Origin: Alistipes sp.
Lineage (GTDB): Bacteria > Bacteroidota > Bacteroidia > Bacteroidales > Rikenellaceae
Direction: 5' to 3'
NCBI GenBank assembly: GCA_017559685.1
Contig: JAFYQY010000177.1
Location: 1-15,898 of the forward strand
Length of the DNA stretch: 15,898 nucleotides
Part shown: positions 6,574-15,898 of the stretch, piece by piece
How positions within the stretch are numbered: position 1 is the first letter of the stretch
Layout of the letters: every line of letters begins with the position of its first letter
Made by a program: the position numbers and the translations under genes
The notes under the pieces: model-generated
The model's database searches: none
What the model saw: the letters and a program-made list of their open reading frames with translations, nothing else
What the model was told of the DNA's origin: nothing

Positions 6574-9500
6574 TATTGAGGGTTGATTTGGGTAATCTTG
6601 CCCGTCGGAACATACCATATATATCCCTTTATCGAGGTGTAGCCCATCTTCTGCAACTCTGCTATGTAGTTGGCAATCTGCTTATTATAACGGCTATTCT
6701 CCTCGCCGAACTTGTAGTCTACGATAACGGCCTCCTTGCCACGAATCATCACTCTGTCGGGGCGTCGTTTCTTCTCGCTCGAATGGATGATAGAGCGCTC
6801 GCAGAGCAACTTATCCCACTCTCCATCGAACCACTCGCCCGCAACCGATGTGTCGAGCGTTTTTCCTATTTGCTCTTTGAGTCTTGCGATATCCTCGGTT
6901 GGTAACTCTCCATTTATGCCCATCTCGTCGAGCGCTGCGAAGATATCCTCTCGGCTCTTTGCCTCCTCGAATGCTTGGTGCATACGAATACCCTCGCTGC
7001 GAGGTGTCAATGCACCCTCCTCATCGGAGAAGTAGCGTGACACCGAGGTGCGTAGGCGAAGCTCCACAGGCGAAACGCTATGTTGCTTTATCACCATTGT
7101 CGAAACCTTCTTATCCACTGCTTTATCCTCTTTCTTAGGTTCTGGCCCATCGAAAGTTCCTATCTCGTAGTATTTGATAGCGCCATCCTTGCCCGGCTTC
7201 ATATCCCCTCCGTAGATGTCGAGCAGGAGTGTATCGACCGTATTGCCTCGTCTGCGATTTGGCAGGAAGATGTGTAACTGCTCCTTTGGTCGGGTTGTTG
7301 CCACATAGAGCATATTCAACGCATCCACACAGGTGTAGATTGTCTCACGGAAATATCCGTCGGCAAAGAGCGACTCGGCAACCGACTTGTTGAACGACAC
7401 AGGAAACATTCCCACATCGTCGAGGTATTCGTTTGGTGCCGCCTTCGACCATACGATATTCGAGATGTAACTCGTCGAGTCGAGTGGCTCCAACGACCAC
7501 GAGCAACGAGGCATAATGATGACCTTGTTCTCCAAGCCCTTAGCCTTATGAATTGTGAGAATCTCGATGGCTCTGTCGCTACGCTCAACACGTACCGAGA
7601 GAGAGTCGCCCTTCTCTTTCCACCACTTGTCGAAGAGTGCCAAATCGGCAACTTTTCCTGCCGAGAAGCGTGCAATATGCTCGTGTAGAGCCAATACATA
7701 GGCTGTGTCCTCCGCTAAATCTTCGGCATATCTGATGGTTATATGGTTGAACGCCTCCTCGGGCGACATCGTACGAATCGAGTCCAAAAATGCGTTCTCC
7801 TCATCGTCGAGTTTTGCACCAAACATATCGTTCTTGTGCAGGTGGTTGTACTGCACAAGCGAGGTGATGTCGTTGCGATTTATTGCAAGACGCATAATTG
7901 CGATGATGAGCTTCACCGCATTCGAACTTGCCAAACTCAACGCCTCCTCGGTGGTAATCTCAAACCACAAATTCTCGGGGAAGAAATCACGGTAGTGGAG
8001 CAACTCCTCGGCGATATCCATACCTTCGCTATTCTTGCGTACCAAAATGGTAATGTCACGAGGTAGGTAGCCCTTCTCCAACACCTCTCTGATTCTCTCG
8101 ATGTAGAGAGGCATATCATTCTTGCCTCTTGGGTCGCTACCGCTCTCGGCAGGCGTGGTTATCGATATGTAACCCCAGTTCGTATGCTCTATTTGAGGTA
8201 CCTGGTCGTGGTCGGTGTATGCTCGTTGTAGCGTGTCGTACAACTCCTCCTTGCACTCCTTAGATATGCGATTTGCCTTGCTCGCCTCGTCGAGTCGAGC
8301 ATTGAGTTCGTTGTTTTTTCGCTCGATAACATCATTGAAGAGCAATTTGTTGAACGTTACGATGTTCGGCAAACTGCGCCAATTATCCTTCAACGGTATG
8401 CGCTCACAATCGGCAAGAGCACCCTCTACGTCTCGTCCAAGAATTCGCCAGTCGCCACCTCTCCAACGATATATAGACTGCTTGACATCGCCTACAATAA
8501 GCACCGATGTATCAGTCGATTGCGACATTGCGTTACGCAACAAAGGTAGGAAGTTATTCCACTCCTTGACCGAGGTGTCTTGGAACTCGTCAATCATAAA
8601 TTTATCGAAGTAGTTGCCCACCTTCTCGTAGATGAAAGGCGTCTCCGACTCCGAAATAAAACCAGCAATGGCGTGCTTGGTCTCGGAGAGAAGCATCGAG
8701 TTCTCCTGCTTGCAGATGTCATCCACCTTATCCTGCAAGTCGTGCAACAGAGCGAAACCACGGTAGTTGCGAGCAAGTATGCGATGCGTATTCTCGAGTG
8801 TTTTGAGAGCAAGAAAATCATTGTAGATGTCGTTGAACATCGCCTGCAACTCCCTTGCCAGGGCGCACAAATCGGCTGTTGCCTTACCCTTGTTAAACCA
8901 CTCCTCGGGCGTGTCGTCGAGGTGGCGCAGGGTGGCGTCGGTAATCTTATCGAGCGTACCTGCGGCAACCTTGTCGAAAATCGTTGTGAAACTGCGCTTG
9001 AAATGGCTGTGCTCATAACCTCTTGAGGCTATCAACTCATTGGCAGCGACACCCTTTGCCATAAAGGCCTTCTTATCCTTCTCGACTATGCTTGCAAAAC
9101 CCTTAATCGCCTTTTTGAGCGACTCTTTATCCTTGCTGTTAGCGATAATGTCTTTGGTCGACTCCTTGAACAACTCCCCGTTGAGAGCGGTCAAGGCGCC
9201 ACGAATATCCCACCTTTCGCCGTCGTTGATACGGTCGGTGGTGAGCTCCTCCAGCCACTTTCGCAACTCCTCCTTTGTTGTGATATCCTCGATCAGAGCA
9301 TCTACACTCTTTGTGAGTACGGGTGCCGTATCAAGCTCTGTCGAGAAGTTCATATCTATGCCCAACTCTCGCACGAAGGAGCGGAGAATACGCTGGAAGA
9401 AGGTGTCGTTTGTGAGTACCGTAAAGTGCGAGTAGTCGTGCAAAATCAACGAGCGAACTCTCTTTGCTCGACTGCGCAGAGTGGCCTCGTCAAGCGAAGT

Positions 9501-9779
9501 CTCCTTCATAAGAGCCTTGAGATGACTGCTATCCTGGCCTGATGCAAGCAGATGTATCTCCTTGAGAATACGAGACTTCATCTCCTCGGTAGCCTTGTTT
9601 GTAAAGGTTACTGCAAGGATGCGCTTGTAGAAGTTTTGGTCGAAATAGGCCTCTCCTTCATCATTGTAGCGGTTGCGAAGCACGTCGTAGATATACTCGT
9701 GTGCAATGCGGTAGGTTTTGCCCGAACCAGCACTTGCAGGTACTATCACTGCTCGATTCTTCTTTTGTGGATTGTTCAT
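6573..9779 (-). CDS. addA: AddA-type UvrD/RecB-family helicase-nuclease subunit
   Basis: This is the ATP-driven helicase and nuclease subunit of the AddAB double-strand-break repair complex, which resects DNA ends for RecA. The SF1A motifs are in order: Walker A ASAGSGKT with K21, motif Ia LAVTFTNKATEEM, motif II IDEFQDTS with D397/E398, motif III IVGDVKQSIYRWRG, motif V LTIHKAKGLE, and motif VI MLYVATTRPKEQL. The C-terminus has a RecB-type PD-(D/E)XK nuclease: H934 in RMHQAFEEA, D1008 in RPDRV, D1021 and K1023 in VDYKFG, then QIANY (1034-1038). All catalytic residues look intact. At 1068 residues it is somewhat shorter than the Bacillus protein (about 1230). The partner AddB gene lies on the other strand at 10754-13687. 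A generic UvrD-like helicase is the alternative, but the nuclease domain and the neighbouring partner favour AddA. Confidence 0.9.
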   Translation of the reverse strand: MNNPQKKNRAVIVPASAGSGKTYRIAHEYIYDVLRNRYNDEGEAYFDQNFYKRILAVTFTNKATEEMKSRILKEIHLLASGQDSSHLKALMKETSLDEATLRSRAKRVRSLILHDYSHFTVLTNDTFFQRILRSFVRELGIDMNFSTELDTAPVLTKSVDALIEDITTKEELRKWLEELTTDRINDGERWDIRGALTALNGELFKESTKDIIANSKDKESLKKAIKGFASIVEKDKKAFMAKGVAANELIASRGYEHSHFKRSFTTIFDKVAAGTLDKITDATLRHLDDTPEEWFNKGKATADLCALARELQAMFNDIYNDFLALKTLENTHRILARNYRGFALLHDLQDKVDDICKQENSMLLSETKHAIAGFISESETPFIYEKVGNYFDKFMIDEFQDTSVKEWNNFLPLLRNAMSQSTDTSVLIVGDVKQSIYRWRGGDWRILGRDVEGALADCERIPLKDNWRSLPNIVTFNKLLFNDVIERKNNELNARLDEASKANRISKECKEELYDTLQRAYTDHDQVPQIEHTNWGYISITTPAESGSDPRGKNDMPLYIERIREVLEKGYLPRDITILVRKNSEGMDIAEELLHYRDFFPENLWFEITTEEALSLASSNAVKLIIAIMRLAINRNDITSLVQYNHLHKNDMFGAKLDDEENAFLDSIRTMSPEEAFNHITIRYAEDLAEDTAYVLALHEHIARFSAGKVADLALFDKWWKEKGDSLSVRVERSDRAIEILTIHKAKGLENKVIIMPRCSWSLEPLDSTSYISNIVWSKAAPNEYLDDVGMFPVSFNKSVAESLFADGYFRETIYTCVDALNMLYVATTRPKEQLHIFLPNRRRGNTVDTLLLDIYGGDMKPGKDGAIKYYEIGTFDGPEPKKEDKAVDKKVSTMVIKQHSVSPVELRLRTSVSRYFSDEEGALTPRSEGIRMHQAFEEAKSREDIFAALDEMGINGELPTEDIARLKEQIGKTLDTSVAGEWFDGEWDKLLCERSIIHSSEKKRRPDRVMIRGKEAVIVDYKFGEENSRYNKQIANYIAELQKMGYTSIKGYIWYVPTGKITQINPQ

Positions 9780-9795
9780 CTGCTTGAAATTTTTG

Positions 9796-9803
9796 TAAAG
9801 TTA
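9796..9803 (-). promoter_or_regulatory. Possible -7 box for addA
   Basis: On the minus strand this reads TAACTTTA, a 7 of 8 match to TAnnTTTG, 16 bp before the addA ATG at 9779. I see no good TTTG element at the expected distance upstream. It lies in the 108-bp region shared with the divergent GIN-domain gene. Confidence 0.3.
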
Positions 9804-9822
9804 CTAAATAAAGATTGAAAAA

Positions 9823-9854
9823 TTGGCATTTCTCGAAAAAAAGTTGTAACTTGC
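9823..9854 (+). promoter_or_regulatory. Possible promoter for the GIN-domain protein-addB unit
   Basis: TTGG (9823-9826) and TAACTTGC (9847-9854) lie 20 bp apart, a partial match to the Bacteroidetes consensus, about 33 bp before the ATG at 9888. The match is incomplete, so this is a weak prediction. The AT-rich run TATATTATATATAG at about 9864-9877 is another possible signal. Confidence 0.3.
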
Positions 9855-9887
9855 ATACCTAAATATATTATATATAGAGACGAAACT

Positions 9888-10733
9888 ATGAAAAGAGCGT
9901 TGATTTTGACAATGTTGGCTGTGGCGGCGTTTGTTGCCTCGGCACAAGATAAAACCACAACCGCAACCACCCAGGTAAAGCCTGCCGTAGCTACTACAAC
10001 TGCGTCGACTGCAACAGTACCTGCTGCACCTGCTGTAGCGGCTCCTGCAACCGACTCTATTCCTGCAACGTCGACCGAGAAGGTTGAGGAACAGGTTGTT
10101 TCGATGCCTAAGACCGATTGGCTTACCGCCTTTACCCGTGTCAAGATTGATGGCCCTATGAATGTTGTTTTGAAGAGGGTGGCAACTGCTGAAGAGTGTC
10201 GCATCACCTACGATACAAAGGGTAATATTACGTCGAAGTTCAAGTTCGAGGTCGATAAGAAGGGCGCACTCGTTGTTACTGAAAAGTACGACCCAAAGCG
10301 CACCTCGGTAACAGATATCACCATCTACTATAACTCGTTGCGAGAGGTTAAGATTGCCCACGCAAAGGCTATCTTCGAGAATGTGATCGAGACTGATCTT
10401 TTCGATTTGAATATCTCGGGTGGAGCTACTGTGTCGCTTGATATCAAGACTTTGGATGCTGCTGTAGAGTGTACAGGTGTCAGCCGTTTGACTTTGAATG
10501 GCTCGACTAAATACCTTACAATGCGTGCTTCGACCGCAAAGATTAACTGCACAGAACTCTCGGTCGTGTCGGCTACAATCGACGCTTCGCACTCGGCAGA
10601 GGTGCGTATGACGGTATCGGAGCGCTTGGAGGCTACCACATCGACCGGCGCAAAACTCTTCTATAAGGGTAAACCGACAATTCTCCGTGATCATACAGTA
10701 GTATTTGGCGGTGAGATTATCAATATAAATTAA
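9888..10733 (+). CDS. Secreted GIN-domain (DUF2807) protein
   Basis: The protein has 281 residues. It starts with a Sec signal peptide (MKR, then a hydrophobic Ala/Leu/Val stretch, with a likely cut after ASA at residue 19). Next comes a Thr/Ala/Pro-rich low-complexity linker (about 20-62), and then a domain of about 200 residues with the repetitive short beta-strand pattern of the putative auto-transporter adhesin head GIN domain (KIDGPMNVVLK, LNISGGATVSLDIKTLDA, LTLNGSTKYLTMRAS, IDASHSAEVRMTVSE). Such domains form right-handed beta-helices and are common in the Bacteroidetes envelope; their function is not established. No lipobox cysteine is seen at the cleavage site, so it is probably periplasmic or secreted and not a lipoprotein. 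addB starts 20 bp downstream, so the two are probably one transcript, an odd pairing of an envelope protein with a DNA repair subunit. Confidence 0.8.
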   Translation: MKRALILTMLAVAAFVASAQDKTTTATTQVKPAVATTTASTATVPAAPAVAAPATDSIPATSTEKVEEQVVSMPKTDWLTAFTRVKIDGPMNVVLKRVATAEECRITYDTKGNITSKFKFEVDKKGALVVTEKYDPKRTSVTDITIYYNSLREVKIAHAKAIFENVIETDLFDLNISGGATVSLDIKTLDAAVECTGVSRLTLNGSTKYLTMRASTAKINCTELSVVSATIDASHSAEVRMTVSERLEATTSTGAKLFYKGKPTILRDHTVVFGGEIININ

Positions 10734-10753
10734 CCTTAACATATTAGGTCGTT

Positions 10754-13687
10754 ATGGCTACTTTTATCGAAGAGGTTGCTTCGCAACTTTACGATAAATA
10801 TGGCGATGAAGTATCATCGCTGACTATGGTTTTACCTTCGAAGCGAGCTCGTCTCTTCTTTGCTGAGGCTCTTTCGAAGGTTGCTCCGCATCCTATCTGG
10901 GAGCCTAATTACACCTCGATTGATGATTTGATGTGCCAGTTGTCGGCGTTGCGAAAGGCCGACCGCTTGCGCCTTATAGCCGAGTTGCACAAGGTCTACA
11001 AGGAGTACCACAATGAGGAGTTCGACGAGTTCTATCATTGGGGCGAGGTGCTGTTGTCTGACTTCGATATGATTGATAAGTATCAGGTCGATGCTGCGCA
11101 ACTCTTTACGAATATCAGCGACTTGAAGGATTTGGATGCCTATATGGGTGCTGATTTTACCGAGGAGCAGATTGAGATGATAAACCGCTTTTGGCGTACG
11201 CTTGCGGGCGATAAGAACGGAGCTATTGACAAGGATTCGGCAAAAGGTCGCTTCTTGAATGTGTGGCACTCGCTTGGTGCCATCTACGATAACTATCGTG
11301 CACGTCTTCGCTCGCTCGGTATCGGATATACGGGAATGATATACCGTGAGGCTGCCGACCGCCTTAGCGAAGGTAAGGTCGAGTTCTCGGGCGACGAAAA
11401 ATATGTATTCGTCGGCTTCAACGCCTTGTCCGAGTGCGAGAAGAAGCTGTTGGAGTACCTGCAGACGGCTGCTTGTGCCGAATTCTATTGGGATTACGAC
11501 CGCTACTATACCGACAATAAGTATCAGGAAGCGGGAATGTTTATCCGTGAGAATATCTCAAAATTTCCGTCAACGGGCAAGATTTCGAACAATAATTTCT
11601 GCAATATAAAGTCGGTGAATGTCCTCTCGACTTCGTCGAATGTGGCGCAATGCCAATGTGTGGTCGATATTTTAGAGAAGATAGCCTCGCAGAATAAGGG
11701 AGTTCTCGATAAGGATACTGCCGTTGTGCTCACCGACGAGAATCTTCTTATGCCTCTCTTGTACGCCTTGCCCGAGAAGTTTAAGGTCAAATACGAGATG
11801 AAGGATGGGAAGTTGGTGCCTACGCCTATTGTCAACGTTACAATGGGCTATCCGCTCCGTAATACGTTGGCCTACTCGTTTGTGGAACGTCTGTTGGAGT
11901 TGCAGAAGCACGCAGGAACAAATAAGGCGGGCGAAACCACCTTCTATCATATCGACGTCGATGGCCTACTTGCCCATCCGTACATTGCCGATGTTTCGAC
12001 CTCGCAATACTCGAAGCTTCGCTCAAAGATTGTCGAGCAACGCCTTTTCCAGGTGCCTGTGTCGATGGTTGCTACAACTCCGCTTTTGGAGAAACTCTTT
12101 TGCAAAACCGAGAATTGGAACGAGTTGTCGGAGTATCTCTTGAACGTTATTGACGCCGTCTCCGAGAGTACGGGTGCAGGCGATGAGAGTGGCTATCGTG
12201 CGGAGTACTTGTCCATTACATACGATGCTCTCGCCAAGTTGCAAAATGTTGTGCGTCAATGCGATATAGATATGCCTGTGAAAATATACCACTCGCTTGT
12301 ACGTCGCCACTTGCAGGCAGAGCGAGTGCCATTTACGGGTGAGCCGTTGGAGGGTTTGCAGATTATGGGAATTCTCGAAACTCGAAATCTCGACTTCAAG
12401 AATGTGATTTTGCTCTCGATGACCGACAATAACTTCCCTGGTAGTCGAGCAGCCGACAAGTCGTTCTTGCCGTATGGTTTGCGCTTCGGTTTCAATATCC
12501 CAACCGCTACGCACCACGAGGGTGTATATGCCTACTACTTCTATCGCCTTATCGAGCGTGCCGAGAATCTCTATATGCTCTACTCGTCATCTTCGGACGA
12601 CAAGAGTACGGGTGAGCCGAGCCGCTATATCCGCCAGATAGAGTACGAGACCGACTTTAAGATAAACTACACGAATGTGGGTGTCGAGGTGTCGCTCTCG
12701 GATAGTAGTGCCATTTCGGTAGATAAGGATGTTGAGGTGTTCGATAAACTCTTGCGTTTCACTCGTGATAAGGGACTTTCGCCAACAGCCTTCTCGACCT
12801 ACGTGAAGTGTCCGTTGAAGTTCTACTTCAATGTGGTGGAACGATTGCGCCCTGAGGATGAGCTGGAGGAGTCGGTTGATAGCTTGACCTTCGGAAATAT
12901 CTTCCACGAATCGGCTGACTTGCTCTACAAGCAGGTTGAGGGCTTTGATGATCCTACTTCGCAACTTATCGTTTTGCGTGAGAAGGGCGAGGTGGAGAAG
13001 TGTGTAGACCAAGCTATTGCCAAGGTCTATTTCGGTAATAAGGATGGCGTGTTGAGGCACGATCTCGGTGGTGAGTTGCTCATCATCCGTAATATCGTAC
13101 GAGCCTACCTCAAGTCGAATCTGCTCAACTACGATATCCGCAACTATCAGGAGAAGCACGAACACTTTAAGCTCTTTAAGACCGAGTACGACCTGAGCAC
13201 CGTTATGCCGATAAAGGTGGGGGAGAAGGAGTATAATGTCAATTTAGCAGGCCGTGCCGACCGTGTTGACCTGCTTGGTGGAGATATGTTGCGAGTAATC
13301 GACTATAAGACGGGAAAACCTCGTTTGAATTATAGCGGTATCGAGTCGCTGTTCCACGGCGAGCCGATAGTAACCAAGCGTGAATCGAATATTATAAATA
13401 CGCTACTCTATGCATTGATGCTCAACCGTATGGAGGGCAAGGATGTACGTCCTGAGCTCTATTATGTGGGCTCGATGGTACGAGAGGATTACTCCTCGCT
13501 CTTTGTTGAGACCATAGAGGGCAAGAGCCGCAATCTCGAGGCCTACTCGGAGGTGTCTGACGAATTCGAAGCCGAGGTGGTGGTAACCTTGCAGGAGATG
13601 TTCGATAAAACGATTCCGTTTAAACAATGCGAAGACGATTCAGCCTGCAAATATTGCGATTACAAGGATATATGTAATAGAAAATAG
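10754..13687 (+). CDS. addB: AddB-type PD-(D/E)XK nuclease subunit
   Basis: This is the second subunit of the AddAB complex, which cuts the other DNA strand and recognises recombination hotspots. The N-terminus (MVLPSKRARLFFAEAL, about 25-40) occupies the Walker A position but lacks GxGKS, so the helicase fold is probably inactive, as in many non-Firmicute AddB proteins. The C-terminal nuclease is intact: H718 in FGNIFHES, D836 in GRADRVD, D850 and K852 in IDYKTGK. Four cysteines fit the AddB iron-sulphur staple C-Xn-C-X2-C-X5-C: C686 in VKCPLKFYF, then C965, C968 and C974 at the extreme C-terminus. At 977 residues it is smaller than the Bacillus subunit (about 1165). It follows the GIN-domain gene by 20 bp, and its stop codon lies in the stem of a terminator. 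Confidence 0.9.
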   Translation: MATFIEEVASQLYDKYGDEVSSLTMVLPSKRARLFFAEALSKVAPHPIWEPNYTSIDDLMCQLSALRKADRLRLIAELHKVYKEYHNEEFDEFYHWGEVLLSDFDMIDKYQVDAAQLFTNISDLKDLDAYMGADFTEEQIEMINRFWRTLAGDKNGAIDKDSAKGRFLNVWHSLGAIYDNYRARLRSLGIGYTGMIYREAADRLSEGKVEFSGDEKYVFVGFNALSECEKKLLEYLQTAACAEFYWDYDRYYTDNKYQEAGMFIRENISKFPSTGKISNNNFCNIKSVNVLSTSSNVAQCQCVVDILEKIASQNKGVLDKDTAVVLTDENLLMPLLYALPEKFKVKYEMKDGKLVPTPIVNVTMGYPLRNTLAYSFVERLLELQKHAGTNKAGETTFYHIDVDGLLAHPYIADVSTSQYSKLRSKIVEQRLFQVPVSMVATTPLLEKLFCKTENWNELSEYLLNVIDAVSESTGAGDESGYRAEYLSITYDALAKLQNVVRQCDIDMPVKIYHSLVRRHLQAERVPFTGEPLEGLQIMGILETRNLDFKNVILLSMTDNNFPGSRAADKSFLPYGLRFGFNIPTATHHEGVYAYYFYRLIERAENLYMLYSSSSDDKSTGEPSRYIRQIEYETDFKINYTNVGVEVSLSDSSAISVDKDVEVFDKLLRFTRDKGLSPTAFSTYVKCPLKFYFNVVERLRPEDELEESVDSLTFGNIFHESADLLYKQVEGFDDPTSQLIVLREKGEVEKCVDQAIAKVYFGNKDGVLRHDLGGELLIIRNIVRAYLKSNLLNYDIRNYQEKHEHFKLFKTEYDLSTVMPIKVGEKEYNVNLAGRADRVDLLGGDMLRVIDYKTGKPRLNYSGIESLFHGEPIVTKRESNIINTLLYALMLNRMEGKDVRPELYYVGSMVREDYSSLFVETIEGKSRNLEAYSEVSDEFEAEVVVTLQEMFDKTIPFKQCEDDSACKYCDYKDICNRK

Positions 13688-13716
13688 AGATGTCAAACGA
13701 CATCTCTATTTCTCTT
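13682..13716. terminator. Bidirectional terminator between convergent addB and udk
   Basis: A perfect 13-bp stem (13682-13694 and 13699-13711, core AATAGAGATGTC / GACATCTCTATT) surrounds an AAAC loop. The left arm includes the addB stop codon TAG at 13685-13687. T-rich sequence follows on both strands, though neither tail is a pure T run. It suits both converging units, since the udk stop is at 13735. Confidence 0.75.
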
Positions 13717-13734
13717 ATCAGGGGTCTATTCCTT

Positions 13735-14355
13735 CTATTTATCTACGATAGAACGGATGTTCTGAATCAACATCGATACTGCCACCGAGTTGAAACCACC
13801 CTCAGGGATAATCACATCGGCATAGCGCTTCGATGGCTCCACAAACTGCTCGTGCATAGGCTTTACGGTAGTGGTGTACTGCGAGATTACCGACTCCATT
13901 GAGCGACCACGCTCACGTACATCACGCAAGATACGGCGTGCCAAACGAACATCGGCGTCGGTATCAACATATACCTTTATATCCATAATGTTGCGCAACT
14001 CCTCGTTCTCGAAGATGAGGATGCCATCTACGATGATAACCTTCGAAGGTGCAATTGGCAAGGTCTCCTCGGCACGGTTGTGCTCCACGAACGAGTAGGT
14101 TGGACACTCCACCGACTTGCCCTCCTTCAACGCCTTGATATGCTCGACCATAAGCCAGGTGTCGAATGCATCGGGGTGGTCATAGTTGAGTTTTGTGCGC
14201 TCCTCGTAGGTTAATTCTGGGTGTGCCTTGTAGTAGAAGTCGTGGCAGATAGTCGCCACGTCGTCATTCTTGAATGCCTCCTGCAAACGCTTTACAAGAG
14301 TGCTTTTTCCAGAGCCTGTACCTCCTGCTACACCAATTACTACAACATCTTTCAT
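13735..14355 (-). CDS. udk: Uridine kinase
   Basis: This enzyme phosphorylates uridine and cytidine to UMP and CMP in cytosolic pyrimidine salvage. The 206-residue length is typical of bacterial Udk. The sequence shows the P-loop GGTGSGKST (11-19), the HDFYYK motif near residue 38 that carries the catalytic acidic residue, NYDHPDAFD of the nucleoside-binding region, the IIVDGILIF Walker B-like strand, and RRILRDVRERGRS of the lid region. It shares its orientation with gyrB, 59 bp downstream of it, with a hairpin between. No frameshift or unusual residue is seen. The start ATG at 14353-14355 has AAGGA only one base before it, too close to act as a normal ribosome-binding site. Confidence 0.95.
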   Translation of the reverse strand: MKDVVVIGVAGGTGSGKSTLVKRLQEAFKNDDVATICHDFYYKAHPELTYEERTKLNYDHPDAFDTWLMVEHIKALKEGKSVECPTYSFVEHNRAEETLPIAPSKVIIVDGILIFENEELRNIMDIKVYVDTDADVRLARRILRDVRERGRSMESVISQYTTTVKPMHEQFVEPSKRYADVIIPEGGFNSVAVSMLIQNIRSIVDK

Positions 14356-14389
14356 ATCCTTAAATTTTAGCGGTTAGCCATTATAAGCA

Positions 14390-14411
14390 AATAGCGGGTT
14401 GCCCCGCTATT
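14390..14411 (-). terminator. Possible gyrB terminator hairpin
   Basis: A GC-rich 9-bp stem AATAGCGGG / CCCGCTATT (14390-14398 and 14403-14411) with a 4-base loop begins 3 bp after the gyrB stop codon on the minus strand. The tail (TGCTTATAATGG) is only moderately T-rich, so it may terminate partially, attenuate or protect the mRNA end and allow some read-through into udk. Confidence 0.55.
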
Positions 14412-14414
14412 CGT

Positions 14415-15898
<1,484 letters not shown>

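Noticed and set aside
6573..9779. Helicase-nuclease as part of a phage defence island
   Set aside because: The motifs and the neighbouring AddB point to the housekeeping AddAB repair enzyme; no restriction, toxin or other defence gene is adjacent.
9804..10742. 312-codon frame antisense to the GIN-domain gene
   Set aside because: Cys- and Ser-rich translation without a domain, opposite a gene with a clean signal peptide and beta-repeat pattern.

Overview
The window looks like a piece of a Bacteroidales chromosome, possibly Alistipes or a relative; that genus is an inference from gene content and cannot be proved from the sequence. Supporting signs are start sites without a clear Shine-Dalgarno sequence, upstream boxes matching the Bacteroidetes housekeeping promoter (TTTG-N19-21-TAnnTTTG), and protein families typical of that phylum: a secreted GIN-domain (DUF2807) protein, a Bacteroidetes-style AddA/AddB pair, and an oxaloacetate decarboxylase alpha-type biotin protein. 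Coding density is high, no intergenic gap exceeds about 175 bp, and I saw no tRNA, rRNA, CRISPR array, insertion sequence or phage gene.

Layout, left to right. (1) 6-620 (-): an orphan polytopic membrane protein, divergent from (2) a rightward unit at 792-3371 with a biotin-dependent carboxyltransferase that carries two tandem biotinyl domains, followed 30 bp later by the mechanosensitive channel gene mscL. (3) 3372-3541: a non-coding gap with a large nested inverted repeat and a strong bidirectional terminator. (4) 3542-9779 (-): a leftward run of four genes, transcribed in the order AddA-type helicase-nuclease, ABC exporter, HPr-kinase-like P-loop protein, S26-type peptidase. The last three are separated by only 1-2 bp, and an internal promoter appears to sit directly before the ABC gene. 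(5) 9888-13687 (+): a secreted GIN-domain protein and then the AddB-type nuclease subunit, divergent from addA. (6) 13735-15898 (-): uridine kinase, then the 3' three quarters of gyrB, which runs off the right edge.

Functional reading. AddA and AddB should form the double-strand-break end-processing helicase-nuclease (the RecBCD counterpart), but here they are encoded on opposite strands around a short shared control region with a cell-envelope gene inserted. The ABC/HprK-like/S26 cassette is the least understood part. Its gene set resembles tailoring and export genes of peptide (RiPP-like) systems, but I find no precursor peptide and no PqqD-like recognition protein in the window. The tandem biotin domains of the carboxyltransferase and the palindromic repeat after mscL are the other two points that merit a second look. 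The remaining genes (mscL, udk, gyrB) are ordinary housekeeping genes.
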